From contig CM036225.1 in the NCBI GenBank assembly GCA_020631735.1, forward strand, positions 68,994,662-69,058,661: a DNA stretch of 64,000 nt, in the 5' to 3' direction. The position numbers and the translations under genes were made by a program. Positions 34,056 to 45,559 of this stretch are shown in pieces. Below the pieces are notes generated by a model that saw nothing but the letters and a program-made list of their open reading frames with translations, was not told where the DNA came from and made no database searches. The stretch comes from Saccharum officinarum. Its lineage: Eukaryota > Streptophyta > Magnoliopsida > Poales > Poaceae. Every line of letters starts with the position of its first letter. Position 1 is the stretch's first letter.

Positions 34056-34533
34056 GTTCCCTACAGCAAGCAAGCCTGCTGCTGGCTCCCCAATGCAAGA
34101 ATGCAAGTCAATTGCCTTTCATCAGAAGGTACCACACAGCGTCAAGAAGAGCATCATGATGCTACTGCAAAGATCACATCCATGTTGCACATTCGCTCCT
34201 TTTTGCCTTTTGAAAACCACCCCCCGTCTTTCTCCCTGCAAAGATTGGACGAATCATGCCTGCTCCCCAGCATTTACAGCATTATTGACCCTATCATTGA
34301 CGCAAAAGCGAGCTTCCTAGCCAAGGTAAATTAGAATTTAGAGCTAGGTAACTACATTTAGGACGACGACACTGGAGATTAATTAATTCCTGAAAGGATA
34401 TGATAGATGCGCAAAGTCAAGCTGAGCTCATATGTGGCGTTTCAAGTTCGAACAACTTTTGCAAAATCTAATCAAGCTAGCTACTAAGCTAGTTGTTGCT
34501 CAAATAAAAGCATGATGCTGCAGATACACGTGT

Positions 34534-34537
<4 letters not shown>

Positions 34538-34619
<82 letters not shown>
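34538..34619. repeat. (TA)41 microsatellite inside a palindrome
   Basis: Eighty-two bases of uninterrupted TA are flanked by GTGTAC on the left and GTACAC on the right, so the whole block can fold into a cruciform. ORFs across it on both strands encode only Ile-Tyr repeats. Confidence 0.95.
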
Positions 34620-34623
<4 letters not shown>

Positions 34624-34906
34624 ACACGGTGATACCCACGTTCCATGTTCGGTTGTGCAAAGGCAGTGCAAACGTGAATAGTTTCAGTGAAAAGATATCA
34701 CCTGAACTCACCGCCCAGTCCTTTCATCGGTGTCTGTCAGAATTTGGGGTGATCAATGCGTGTCAGCCTGTAAATCATGAAATTCTGTGTTTATGCTGCT
34801 GCAGATATCACCAAAAGATTTACATCTGATCCGGCTTCAGCTTCAGCCCTTGCATTGCATGGAAATATGGAATCCGTTATATCATAAAAATAAAGGAAAG
34901 TATATA

Positions 34907-35159
34907 CTCCCTCCGTCCATAAAAACATGCAATTCTTTTTGAGAAGTCAAACAGTTTAAACTTTGACTAAATTTATATAAAAAAATATTAATATTTATGA
35001 TACAAAATAAGTATTATTAGATTAGTTATATAATACATTTTTATAATAAATTTATTTGGAGACATAAATGTTAATACTATTTATTATAAACTTGGTTAAA
35101 TTTGAGTCAGTTTGACTGACACGCATCCCATAATTGCATCTTTTATTGGACGGAGGGAG
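34907..35159. mobile_element. Stowaway-type MITE, well preserved
   Basis: A 253-base element has ends CTCCCTCCGTCCAT and ATTGGACGGAGGGAG and TA duplications at 34905-34906 and 35160-35161. Its AT-rich interior is shared with copies at 21290, 29666, 36955 and 57594. Confidence 0.93.
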
Positions 35160-35399
35160 TATATGTTAAAAGGAAGCATGAGTACATGACAGCAGCTATG
35201 ATCCAAAACTAGGAATTTATAGGACAGGAACTAGGTGATTAACTAGCAGTCTAGCACACATGTACCTTTCCCCTCCAAAACAGACAAATGAATCAAACAA
35301 AAAGAAGCTGATAGCCTGAACTACGATTGACTGGGACAGATACATATTATTCCATAGTACAGCAGTAGCAGAGATGTCTACATTCACAGGACGATAAAG

Positions 35400-35642
35400 G
35401 GTGTGTTTAGATCCATCGAAAAGTGCACTATGCAAAAAAAGATTCTCCGTCACATCAAACTTGCGATACATGTATGAAGTACTAAATGTGGATAAAATCA
35501 AAAACTAATTGCACAGTTTGGTTATACTTTGCGAGACGAACGTTTTGAGTCTAATTAGTCAATGATTGGACAATTATTACCAAATACAAACGAAATGCTA
35601 CAGTATATTTTGGCACTCCAAACTTTGGATCCAAACACAGCA
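35400..35642. mobile_element. MITE of the TTTAGTT family, copy 3
   Basis: It carries the family core GCGAGACGAACGTTTTGAGT and CTAATTAGTC with ends GTGTGTTTAGATCCA and TGGATCCAAACACAG. It is in the same orientation as copy 1. Confidence 0.8.
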
Positions 35643-36481
35643 AAACTGATACTCCGACCCATTCAAATCCTAGATTCATCATCACTAAATCAAAATATTT
35701 CTTTTCCAGAGATAGAATGCATGCCAGAGCACATGTGAAAATGAACTGAAGTAGTCTGATGCAGGCTTGCTCAACAAAATCCTACCATGTTGCTAATAAT
35801 GCTGTTGTGGGCACAGAGATAAGATCATGTGCCCTCATTGTCCAAATCAACAAAAAGAGAAGAAAATTTGCAGCACACGCTGCTCGTGAGAGCGAAATGC
35901 CGTGACAATGAATGTAGGCAGGCGAGGGTCCAGTCGTGCAGGTGACCACCCACAGGTGAGGTGCTGCATGTGCGAGTGCGAAGCGATCTTTGTACCAAAC
36001 CATATGCCAGCCCAGGGAGGCTTAGGGTGGCCATACATGCATGTGCAGTGCAGGCCACCTCTGCTACATAGGGCTGTTTCAAACTCAGAAAGGCTAACAA
36101 GTAAACAACACTGGAGGATCGGAGCCAGCCAAAACCCATGAAGAGATGTGAGTGTTGAACCAATCACCTAAACTGAATGGTTACCGCTTTGTAAGATTTA
36201 GGAACAGCATATTAACTTGCAAGGATGAAGGCGATAGAATGGATGCCAACCAACCCTGAATTGTTAAGTGAGAGAGTTGATACTAGATCGATGAGGTGAT
36301 TGATCAACAACTACCGGTGGCAAAAGTGGAACAAGGGATCCATAAGCACTGTAAAGTGATAGGGTCCTGACCTGAGATAGTGTTGGGATGTGTCGTTGAA
36401 ACAACAATCAAACGGCAGACACACAGCACAGCAGAATCCACAGAGATGGGCTTTGCTAAAACGACAACTCATCAACTAAGG
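35643..36481. other. Intergenic, nothing recognised
   Basis: Short ORFs on both strands (about 35780-36165) lack family features. I find no repeat ends and no splice-linked exons. Confidence 0.4.
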
Positions 36482-36712
36482 CCCTGTTTGGTTACATGAG
36501 GTTAAAGTTTAACTCCTATCACATCAATGTTCCCTCAAATGCATGGAGTATTAAATGTAGACTAATTGCATGCATGTCGGCACATATTAGGAGTAATTTA
36601 CGAGACGAATCTATTAAGCCTAATTAGTCCAAAATTAATTTTTTTTATCAAATAAGACGAAAGTGCTACAGTATTTGTTAAACTTTAACACCCCAACCAA
36701 ACACCCCCTAAA
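36482..36712. mobile_element. MITE of the TTTAGTT family, copy 4
   Basis: Ends GGCCCTGTTTGGTTACA and CAACCAAACACCCCC bound a core with ACGAGACGAATCTATTAAGC then CTAATTAGTCC. It is a more distant member of the family. Confidence 0.75.
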
Positions 36713-36954
36713 TTGGTCCTGGAAATAAATAACACAAAAATTACAAGGAATGAAGGAATATATATGTTTAAAGACCAAGGACTACTCAGGGGTTGGGGTA
36801 GGCAATACAAAGAAGCTGCTGGCACTATCAAACATATATTCTGTCTGTCGCGCGCTACCTGTAGTTTCAGAAAGGATAAGAATTGACATATCAGAGCTAA
36901 TTCAAGAATGAAAGCGCAACCGGTGCTGGTCATATATCAGCAGCAATAATGCCC

Positions 36955-37085
36955 GGTTCTAAAATACACGTCTCACATTTTGAGAAGCCAATAAACCTTA
37001 AATTTGACCAAATATATACAAGAAAATATTTTAATATTATGATACCAAATAAGCATTATTAGATTAATCATATCATATATTTACA
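36955..37085. mobile_element. Partial Stowaway-type MITE
   Basis: It keeps CACATTTTGAGAAG, CTTAAATTTGACCAAA and AATAAGCATTATTAGATTA, matching the first half of the 34907 element. The right half is missing. Confidence 0.6.
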
Positions 37086-37805
37086 CCTATTTTGGGAAGG
37101 GGATTATTCTATAGACTCCGTAGTACAAGAGGGATAGCCGTGATACACGAGATCCAGATCAAAAGGCGTAGTGGACCAAAAGTTTAAGGTTATCACAACA
37201 TGATTTCTAGAACTGCCGTTTTGACACATCAAAAGGAAGCAAATGGAATTTTGGACATACATCTCAGCCTGAGAGACGCGGAACTTGGTGTGGGACTTGA
37301 ATTTTGACAGCGAATTTCAACCAAATTTTACCGAAGCGCATTCGCCTGAGCGGTACTGTGGATCAGACCTATATCCTCTGCAGCCCAGCCGCTGTTACGC
37401 TTGAAGATGTTGGCGCCTCCGCCGCGTTGTCCCGCCTGCGCGGATTCCACCTCCGAACCGAACCGAGCCGAGCCCGGCAAACGCGATGGAGTTTCACCGC
37501 GGCCGGCGGCGCCGCGATGAGGATCCTCGCTGGAGCAGAGAAGTAGGTTCGGCTTCGGCCCACGGCGCACGGAGAGACGCAGAGGGAGACGGAAGAGAGC
37601 CCGTTGGGCTTATTATCGCAGGCAAGGCAAAAATGATGTCTACACTCCTTTTGATAGAAAAAGTCTACTTTTCCACCCCCAACTCTCACCCAAGTCCGTT
37701 TTTTCTCTCTCAACTTCAAAACCGGACAAACCACCTCCCTCAACTTTTCAAAACGCACATTTTACCTCCTTCGAGCGGTTTTGAAGGCGGTTTTGCTACA
37801 ATAAT

Positions 37806-38630
37806 CGGCGGTATGATACAGTAAACGGTGGTTTTGCTACAGTGTCCGTGTTTTTATCTTTTCTTTTTTATTTATTTCGGCTGAATCTTTGAAAAATCAT
37901 AGTAAATCATAGAAAAATCATAAAATAGAAAATCTAATTTTGTTGCACTCCACATGAGTAGATCTACGCAGTGAACATATAATATGATATGTTTTAGTAC
38001 AAAGTTTTTGCTATGAAGGTTTTGCCTTTTTCTTTTTTATTTATTTTGGCTGAATCTTTGAAAAATTATAGTAAATTACAGAAAAATCATAAAATAGAAA
38101 ATCTAATTTTGTTAGACTCCACATGAGTATATCTATACAGTGAACATATAATATAGTATACTTTAGTACAAAATTTTTGTTGTAGCTTTAGATCTATGTT
38201 TTTATGTAATTAATTGCAATAATTCATAGCTACAGCTTCTATAATTATTTTGTTGGACTAAAGCATACCATATTATATGTTTACTATCTAGATCTACTCA
38301 TGTGAAGTCCAACAAAATTGGATTTTCTATTTTATGATTTTTCTGTGATTTACTATGATTTTTCAAAGATTCAGCCAAATAAATAAAAAAGAAAAAGACA
38401 AAACCTTCAAAGCAAAAACTTTGTACTAAAGCATATTATATTATATGTTTACTATGTAGATCTACTTATGTGGAGTGCAACAAAATTAGATTTTCCATTT
38501 TATGATTTTTCTGTGATTTACTATGATTTTTCAAAGATTCAGTCGAAATAAATAAAAAGAAAAAGACAAAACCATGGACACTGTAGCAAAAAAACGGTTA
38601 CTGTAGCATACCACCGTTTACTGTAGTATA
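37806..38630. repeat. Long fold-back repeat with internally duplicated arms
   Basis: The left arm (about 37806-38200) consists of two tandem units, each with TTTATTT.GGCTGAATCTTTG, a segment near AATCTAATTTTGTT, and CTCCACATGAGTA. The right arm (about 38262-38630) carries the same two units inverted. The outer ends share GGTTTTGCTACAGTGTCC and GTAAACGGTGG in inverted form. The spacer is about 60 bases. It would transcribe into a hairpin several hundred base pairs long. There is no coding content. Confidence 0.85.
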
Positions 38631-38639
38631 CTTTTTCCC

Positions 38640-39430
38640 CATTTGATCCCTCAACTATTACATAAGTTCAATTTATCTTAATTAGAAAACTATTTTTTTA
38701 GACTCCTCTAACTAATGAAACCGTCCGATTTACCTTCCTAAACATTTTGATAGTGGTTTCAGATGATGTGACGCCGTGTTAGCCATCCTATTGCCAAGTC
38801 AACCACGAGACAAGTAAATCAGACTTTTGCGATAATTCAGGAAAGTCAATTAGACCTTACAAAAAATATACAAATATATTTTCAAAAATTATTTGAATAC
38901 ATTTTAGAATAAATATGCATTTAAAAATACTAAAAATCTGATTTATTATTAGAAAGTCCATATAAAACTTATTTTAACTCATAAAATATGAAACTAGTTT
39001 TATATTTTTAGTAAAATAATGTTCTACCTTTTTTCCTTGCTTAGAAATAGTTCAATCTTATATGATCTCCTAAAATTTGAAACTGAGCTAAACATGAAAT
39101 AGGAGATACAGACTAAGATATATTCTTGCAGACCAGTGTGAATCATCGTGCAAGCCTCCATGCAAACTAAAAAAGCATTTACTTGGTAGCAATGTCTTGC
39201 TTAACTATCAAGACATGCTTGGGGAAATCCAAATAAAACATATAATTCAAACTCTGAGAATATTAACAATATTTATTCTATAAAATAATTGGATATTTTC
39301 TAAAAAATATTTCTTTTTTAAAGTCTAATAATTAACCTCATTAACTATCGTAAAAGTCCGATTTACCTCTCTCACGGCTGACTTGGGCACTCGGCACTAT
39401 GTACGACGGCTCTAGTGCCACGTCAGCCAA
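38640..39430. mobile_element. AT-rich repeat, possibly a MULE-like remnant
   Basis: The left edge (CCCTCAACTATTACATAAGT) and right region (AACTATCGTAAAAGTCCGAT then TTACCTC) resemble terminal regions of grass Mutator-like elements. The interior is AT-rich without ORFs. The ends do not pair cleanly, so the class is tentative. Confidence 0.35.
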
Positions 39431-39439
39431 AGCCACTCC

Positions 39440-39937
39440 CAAACTGATCATAGATTAGTTGATTGGGTTCTTTGTGGTAGAACCTGTCCACCCGAGTTCA
39501 AGTCCTCGACTTGGCACGGGTGCTCGTATTTTTCTGGATTTATTTCAGGATTTAACGGCGCTAAGCTTTCAGTGGTAGGCGACGTCCCCATCGACAGCGA
39601 GACGCCCGTGGTGACTTCGTGAATCTCGTGATCTGCCGGCTTAATCCTTCGGAGGTGCTCATAGGGGTAGGGTTTTTATACGTGTGTTCATAGTGGTGAG
39701 CGTGCGTGCGTGTTGTGGGTGTCTACAAGATTTAACGGCGCTATGCTTTCAGTGGTAGGCGATGTCTCCGTCGACAGCGAGGCGCCCGTGATGACTTCGT
39801 GAATCTCGTGATCTGTCGGCTCAATCCTTCGGAGGTGCTCATGGAGGGTAGAGTTTGCATATGTGTACTCATAGGGGTGAGCATGCATGCGTATTGTGGA
39901 CGTCAACGCTGTACTGTATAATTCTTAAAAAACCACC
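39440..39937 (+). mobile_element. Grass SINE, copy C, with tandemly duplicated 3' half
   Basis: A tRNA-like head with GAGTTCAAGTCC (B-box-like) is followed by GACTTGGCACGGGTGCTCG and the family body. The body from GATTTAACGGCGCTA (39549) is repeated from 39729, a period of 180 bases. Both units carry GGTAGGCGA.GTC.CC.TCGA, CTTCGTGAATCTCGTGATCT and CCTTCGGAGGTGCTCAT. The element ends in a short A-rich tail. Confidence 0.8.
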
Positions 39938-40184
39938 TAGAGAGACAAATAGGACGGTCTCAACGGTAACAGAGTTCAAATAGACTTATTCCTACTCAAT
40001 ACTTAGAATCCGAGCACTCGGACCTTTTTGTAAGTAAACGGAGTATGGTTGGAATTTATGGTTTTAATATTGGGCCAGTTAGTTTTTTGTTGGGCCAAAA
40101 GCAATTAGGCATTAGGTTTCCAATGTGCGTGGGTTCCCAAAAAAAACATATGTGCGTGGGGTGTTTCCTTTTTGGTATTCTTTT

Positions 40185-40860
40185 TCTTTCTTTTCTTTTT
40201 TTTTCATATTCTTTTATTTACATTTTTCGTTTTTTCTTATATTTATTTTGTTTTATTATTTTTATTTCATTTTCCTTACCATTTCATTTTGATTTTTCTC
40301 TTGTTTCTTTTTTCTTTTTACTTACTGTTTTCTCTCTTCATTACTTTTATCTGATGTGCCCTCTCCCAAAAATTATGTATTGAACAATTTATTCTATAAT
40401 ATAATAAGACTATTCTTATAGTATATATGAGGTATATTTAACAAGATGTTCCATGATTTATGTTATTAATTTTGTTTTCAAAATATTCATGTTTCGTACA
40501 TGTTGTATTTAGCTATGTTTGTATAGTACCTATGAGACGTTCCATATTGTATTTTTTGGTGTTTCACGTAGTAACAATGAGATGTTATGTGTTGTATTAT
40601 AGATTTTCCTATAGTGATATTGAGATTTTATTTTCATAGTATTCATATCAACACGTGGTGTATTTTGCAATGTTCTTATAATATCCATGAGATGTTCGAT
40701 GATGTTTTTTGGTTATTCACATAAGGTGTTTTACGGTGTATTTTCTATTGTTCACATAGTACCTATAAGATGTTCTATGATGTATTTAATGTTGTTTGCA
40801 TAGTATCTATGTATGTTATTTTTCCTCTATTATGTGACTTTTCGTTTTATATTTCTTTTA
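40185..40860. repeat. T-rich low-complexity tract followed by a degenerate periodic repeat
   Basis: Bases 40185-40350 are mostly T with interspersed C and A. From 40380 a degenerate unit of about 60 bases recurs (GTTCATAGTACCTATGAGAT then GTTC.ATG.TGTATTTT). The long ORFs here are low-complexity. Confidence 0.65.
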
Positions 40861-41464
40861 TGTGAAATCTAAGACAAAATTATAGATTGATATCATTAAT
40901 AAAATGAAAATAGGACTATAATTAAATGGTACAACAACCTTTTAGCTTTTAATTTAACATATGGAAGAAAAAATCTCTTACAAATTGCAGTAAGATCAAA
41001 ATTGGGAAGCTATATAAACTTAGACTTAGAAGTCACCATAGATGGGCCACAATAAGAATCAACTTAGCTCAAACAAAGGCTTCAACTAAGCATGTAATCA
41101 ACACACATGAAAATGCGAAACAATGAATTAGGATGATTGAGTGTCTGCGTTGTACTGCGTAATTTGAAAAAGAAAATTGAATACAATGGTAATCAGAACC
41201 TTTTACAAGTTCACATGCTTAGTAAAGATTATAGAGTACTCTGTTAATATTTTGTTAGAAGGTGAGAAAATAAGACAGCACTACTTCTTCCAAAATCCTT
41301 CTTAACGGTGTGCCAATGGAGAACATACAAAACGGCCGAAGTTGCGACACGGTGATCATATTTTTCCATTCCTCTTTTGTCCGTGCTATGAACCTGATGC
41401 AAAATTTACTTGATCAAGCAATAGAGAAGGGCCTTATCTCGAAGGGCGTGATTACCTGGACAAG
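40861..41464. other. Intergenic, nothing recognised
   Basis: AT-rich sequence with one 61-residue ORF (41310-41495) that I do not recognise. It runs into the transposon end that follows. Confidence 0.4.
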
Positions 41465-42214
41465 CAGGGGTAGAGGACCCAGTAGGGCGAGGTAGGGCGC
41501 TCGCCCTACCTTGACTCAGCTGTGGATCCCCTCCCCAAAGCACTTCCTGCTGCAAGTTAGTAGCCATGGGCGCAGTTTGGGAGTTCCAAAGTCTGAATAC
41601 GATACGAACACAGGATCGCAGGCGAAGGTAGAAGACGAGCAGTTGGGCATAACGAAACGTTACTTGGGCTGTGGCTTTGGTCTGGCCATATGGGCTTTCA
41701 TTAGAGGTTTATTAGGACCTTATAGGCCTGCTGCTGTCTCCAAGTTTGCGGACTTACAGCCCGACGCGGCTGATCTGAATTCGTGATCTTGCCTTTTCGT
41801 CTGCAAGATTGTGAATTCGTGATTTGCGGTTGCGGCTGATTTGGTGACTGGCGATGTGACGAGGGCACCGGAGGGAGGCAGGGAGGCGTCAGGCGCTAAG
41901 CTGCTAATGCAATCTCATCTTCAGTCTTGCTGATTGTTAATCACCCTTCGGTCCCTTCTTCGTTCTTCCTCCTCCAACAAGGCCGCAACAGGCCAACAGT
42001 TGCTCCTTCCTGTATCACGGCCACAAGGTAAGGCTCGACACCTGAAATTGTTTTTTTCCAGTTGTTAACTTGTTTGTTCAATTAATCAAGTTGTTGATTA
42101 TGAATTAATTTCGTTGCTGATTTTGAAGCAAAATGAAATTGTGAAGATCATTAAATAAATATGGAACCAAAAGGAAAGGGCAATGCTAAAAGGCTTAAAA
42201 CTGGAGGTACATGT
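41465..42214 (+). mobile_element. 5' fragment of an autonomous-type hAT element
   Basis: It starts CAGGGGTAGAGGACCC, like the CAGGGGCGGA-type ends of a grass hAT family. The subterminal hairpin GGTAGGGCGCTCGCCCTACC follows. A leader of about 600 bases leads to an ATG at 42161 opening a Lys-rich MEPKGKGNAKRLKTG, the style of the start of TTF-zinc-finger hAT transposases, and then a GT donor. The transposase body and right end are absent. Confidence 0.5.
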
Positions 42215-42393
42215 TGCAAACCTGTAATTAGAAAATTTTTGACATAAAATAATTTTACACTTGTGCTGTTATACATACCAATTGGAGTTGGTGGAATACA
42301 GATTTGAGGAAATTTTGGTCTGATGTTGGCATCACAAATGTTATCGATTTCGTCATACCTTAAATTTCTTCCGTCCTCTGCCACTATGGACAA
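42151..42393 (-). other. Unrecognised coding-like fragment
   Basis: An 80-residue minus-strand ORF contains NLRYDEIDNICDANIRPKFP and then PPTPIG, which looks like real protein rather than a shadow frame. It is not matched to a family and could be a piece of transposase in opposite orientation to the hAT fragment. It overlaps that fragment's last bases, which suggests a rearranged junction. Confidence 0.3.
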
Positions 42394-42693
42394 GGGTGGC
42401 TCATGTGGCTGGCCAGAGGCAGGCAGGATTGGGACATGCTCATCTAGTGCAACTACTCCTGTTTGATTGCCTGTAGGAAACTAAGCCAGGCTGAGGGTGG
42501 AACATTGTTTGGTAGACTGCACAAATGAATTTGGCCACCTTGCATTAGCTCATGGTAGACTTACCCTTTTCTTCTTCCCTGCTCCTACCGCCATTCCTGT
42601 GAGACATTTCCACAAACACGTTGCATACGTAGCTTTGTTGGGGAATTTGATTCGACGGGGAACAGAGGCACGGAGCCGCGCGCGGGTACCTAC

Positions 42694-42953
42694 GGTAGGT
42701 GGAGGGCGTGGACGAGCACGACAAGGTCGCCGACGATGTGGAAGACGGTGTAGGACGACGGCTTCGGCGGCACGATGGTGCCGCTGTAGCCCCGGAGGTC
42801 GGGAGTGACACAGCGGTAGCCGCGCGCGGCGAGGTAGCCCATCTGGTGGCGCCACGAGTACCAGAGCTCTGGGAAGCTGTGCACGAACAGCACCACCGAC
42901 GCGGAGGCGTCCACGGGGCTGGCCTCCAGCTGCCGGTGCCTCACCACCGCCAT
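42694..42953 (-). pseudogene. Orphan first exon of an epoxide hydrolase (alpha/beta hydrolase) gene
   Basis: The frame from ATG 42953 matches exon 1 of plant soluble epoxide hydrolases: FVHSFPELWYSWRHQMGYL, YRCVTPDLRGYSGT and SSYTVFHIVGDLV. A GT donor follows at 42693. The expected next exon (VGHDWG nucleophile-type motif) is not found in the downstream 1.5 kb on this strand. The oxyanion motif usually HGFP reads HSFP. The hAT fragment lies just downstream. I read it as a truncated pseudogene. Confidence 0.75.
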
Positions 42954-43119
42954 GGCGTGTCGGCGTCATGCTTCGTGCCGCAGCTGTTGACTGGGAAGGG
43001 AGAGCGGAGGTGGTCGGGGAGCCTTCGGAGAGGGAGGGGAAGTCGAGGTCAGATTTGCTCGCTTGCGCGTGCACCTCTCCACTCCTCTGATGGCGTCGAC
43101 GGTGGTGGGGATTCACTTT

Positions 43120-43870
43120 CACGGTAAAGAAAAGAGATGTGATGAGAACTTCACCCTTGGCCCAGGATGCGCCCGCTTGGGCCGAGCCCGCCAGGAACGA
43201 GAAATTTTTTTCGTTTCTCCAGAGTCAGGGCCAGGGCCACAGGTGCTTTGAGGGGCATGCTGGCCTGGCTCGTGGACTGGTCTAGCCAAACAAACAGCTC
43301 GAGTTGCACGCCCTGTTCTTAATGGCCTAGATGGGCCAGGCAAAAAACGCCCCCAAGTTGTGTGGTAAAATGACATGTCTGCATCTATCCCTTTTATGCG
43401 GATGATGCGGTTATCTTTCTCACACACAACGCTTGAGGTGTCAAATCTATATTAGTTATCATGGAAAATGTTGAGCGTGTCACAAGATTATGCACAATCA
43501 TCGCAAAGAGCATGGTGCCAGCCATCCAATGCCATGGGTAATCCAAGTCCTACATGGTTTTCATCCACTTGCTGCTGCTGCTACGCATGCTGCCCGCTTG
43601 CTGCTGCTACGCAGCTAGCATCAGACGCAGCATCCACCATTCATCCGACTTTAACCCACGTTAATTGAACTGTTAATAATTAATCGAGCAGCTAAGCTTC
43701 TCCCGCGACCGAGGGGGAAGAGCGAAGCGGCAAGGAAGCCGGTGACTGGCTGCAAGACGTGGAGAGGCATGTGCGGCCACCGGCGTAGCCACGTAGAATG
43801 AGTCTCTCGGCAGAAAAAATGGGGGAGAAATGGAGATCGAGCTTGTGACCATAAAGTCGTCAATTAGAAC
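43120..43870. other. Intergenic with GGCC-rich repeat remnants
   Basis: A segment at 43150-43340 has repeated CCAGG, GGGCC and TGGGCC motifs and may be a decayed MITE. The rest holds a CTGCTGCTACGC duplication near 43570-43610 and no gene. Confidence 0.4.
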
Positions 43871-44870
43871 TAAAACAAAACAAAATATTTACTACAACAT
43901 GAATTATGTTCTTGTGCAATAAATTAAAACCTCAACTGCGTCAATATAAGATTTTGCAACATTTGAGATGCAATACTCCAACATGCTAGATAGTCTCATG
44001 CAACAGTACAAAAACTCCTCGCGCAACAATCAGAAAGAACTCTTGTAATATCTCACAATGAAACAAATGTTGCACGGATAAAGATGATGTAACATCTAAA
44101 AATCAATAGTTGCAGCATCACAATATCACAGCCGCGACATCATGAAATAGCAAATATCATACATCATAATACAAGCAGAAAAAGTCAAAATTACAACATC
44201 ACAAATGATCAATCGACATTGAAAATCTCATATTGCAACATAAAAATTTGTAGATGTACCAGTGGAGAGGAGCACATGTCCTTCTTGAAGATGCTATGCA
44301 CAAGGGAGTCTCCCTGAGTCACCCTTGTATTCAGCTTTGCAGGAGATGCATTGTTGCCCGCCAGGGGAGATGAAGAAGGCTGACGATCTGACATGGTGGT
44401 GACTGCTGAGCCACGGTGGCTCCCGTGACACAACGATGGGAGGGTCGGGTTGCCGATTCATGGTGCGTCCAGTGACGGTGAGGCTGGGGTCGTGTGTTGC
44501 TGAAGCTCCTGTGAGCTGATTTTGTCGATCTCCACTAACCATAGCCAATCGATAATGGATAGCACGAGGAAGGTGTGGACATCATGGTGCAGAGCTCCAA
44601 GCTTGGATGAGAATAGGGAAAGTAGAAGAAAGACGAAGCGCAAAGTCATGTTGATGAGAATGAGCCATGTCGCTAATAAAAAGAACGGATGTGGACGCGT
44701 AGGCCAGCCTCTTGTAGAGACGTCCGACGATTTACGCTGGCATCAGACGCACGAACCGCAGCATTACTGCAACCTAAAAAGATTTGCAAGGGCACTACGC
44801 CTAAGGTGGCTCTGGCAAGAAAGGATCTAAGAAAACAGGCCCTAGGTTGGTATGACAATGCCATGCAATG
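43871..44870. mobile_element. Probable non-autonomous transposon related to 27030-28150
   Basis: Bases 43880-44250 contain the TTGCAACAT/TGCAACA periodic core, inverted relative to 27590-27960. A more GC-rich gene-like block (44250-44870) without a convincing ORF follows. The shared architecture suggests the same element family. Ends not defined. Confidence 0.4.
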
Positions 44871-45559
44871 ACTGCTGGATTAATCTCAGGCAATGCTCGA
44901 AACACCTAGTCCATAGGGGAGAAACCCACGTACACGACCTGATCGGGGTCACAAAGGGTTTAGCAGCACCAACATAATTCAATCTATCCAACCACTGGAG
45001 TAACAGGAAGGCCGCCGTCATCGACTGACTCCTTCTGCTACTCCGACACCTACCGCTACTGCCACCGCCGCCTAGAGGACGTTGCCGTCATGCTGGCAAC
45101 GACCGTACGACTACAGATCTCACCTACATCACCTCCTGCACCAATGCCTACGTCACACAGGCTCTTCATTGCTAAGGGCGAATGGTCTCCTCATCTGCTA
45201 ACTGACGGAGGTACACTCCGTATCCTCATCTGCTAGTTAGAATTGCCATTCGTGTAGGAGCATGGCTTGGATAGATAAATATGGCTCTCGTCAGAACATT
45301 CGAACAAATACATGTTTAGATAGCCAATCTATAATATCAAACATAGCTCTCACAGTGCGGGACCACCATTATATTAGTATAATTTAAATTGACAAAAGGA
45401 CATACTATTCGAGAAAAAACAAAAGGACATACGTTTACGAACTGACTAAAAAAGAAACAAAATGATATAAAATGTGCACGAAGAACCAACAACCTTTGGA
45501 TTAGGTGGAAGTGGCAGGAGAGCATCCAAGAGCATCGAACCCAATTGCGACTCTGCTGA
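44871..45559. other. Intergenic and 3' region of the first subtilase
   Basis: I see no coding sequence or clear repeat. The last 200 bases are AT-rich, as expected for the 3' untranslated side of the minus-strand subtilase. Confidence 0.4.

Noticed and set aside
34484..34829. ORFs with long Ile-Tyr repeats on both strands
   Set aside because: Translations of the (TA)41 microsatellite.
40045..40383. 112-residue Phe/Leu-rich ORF looking like a membrane protein
   Set aside because: It is the translation of a T-rich low-complexity tract. No conserved pattern, and no promoter or leader.
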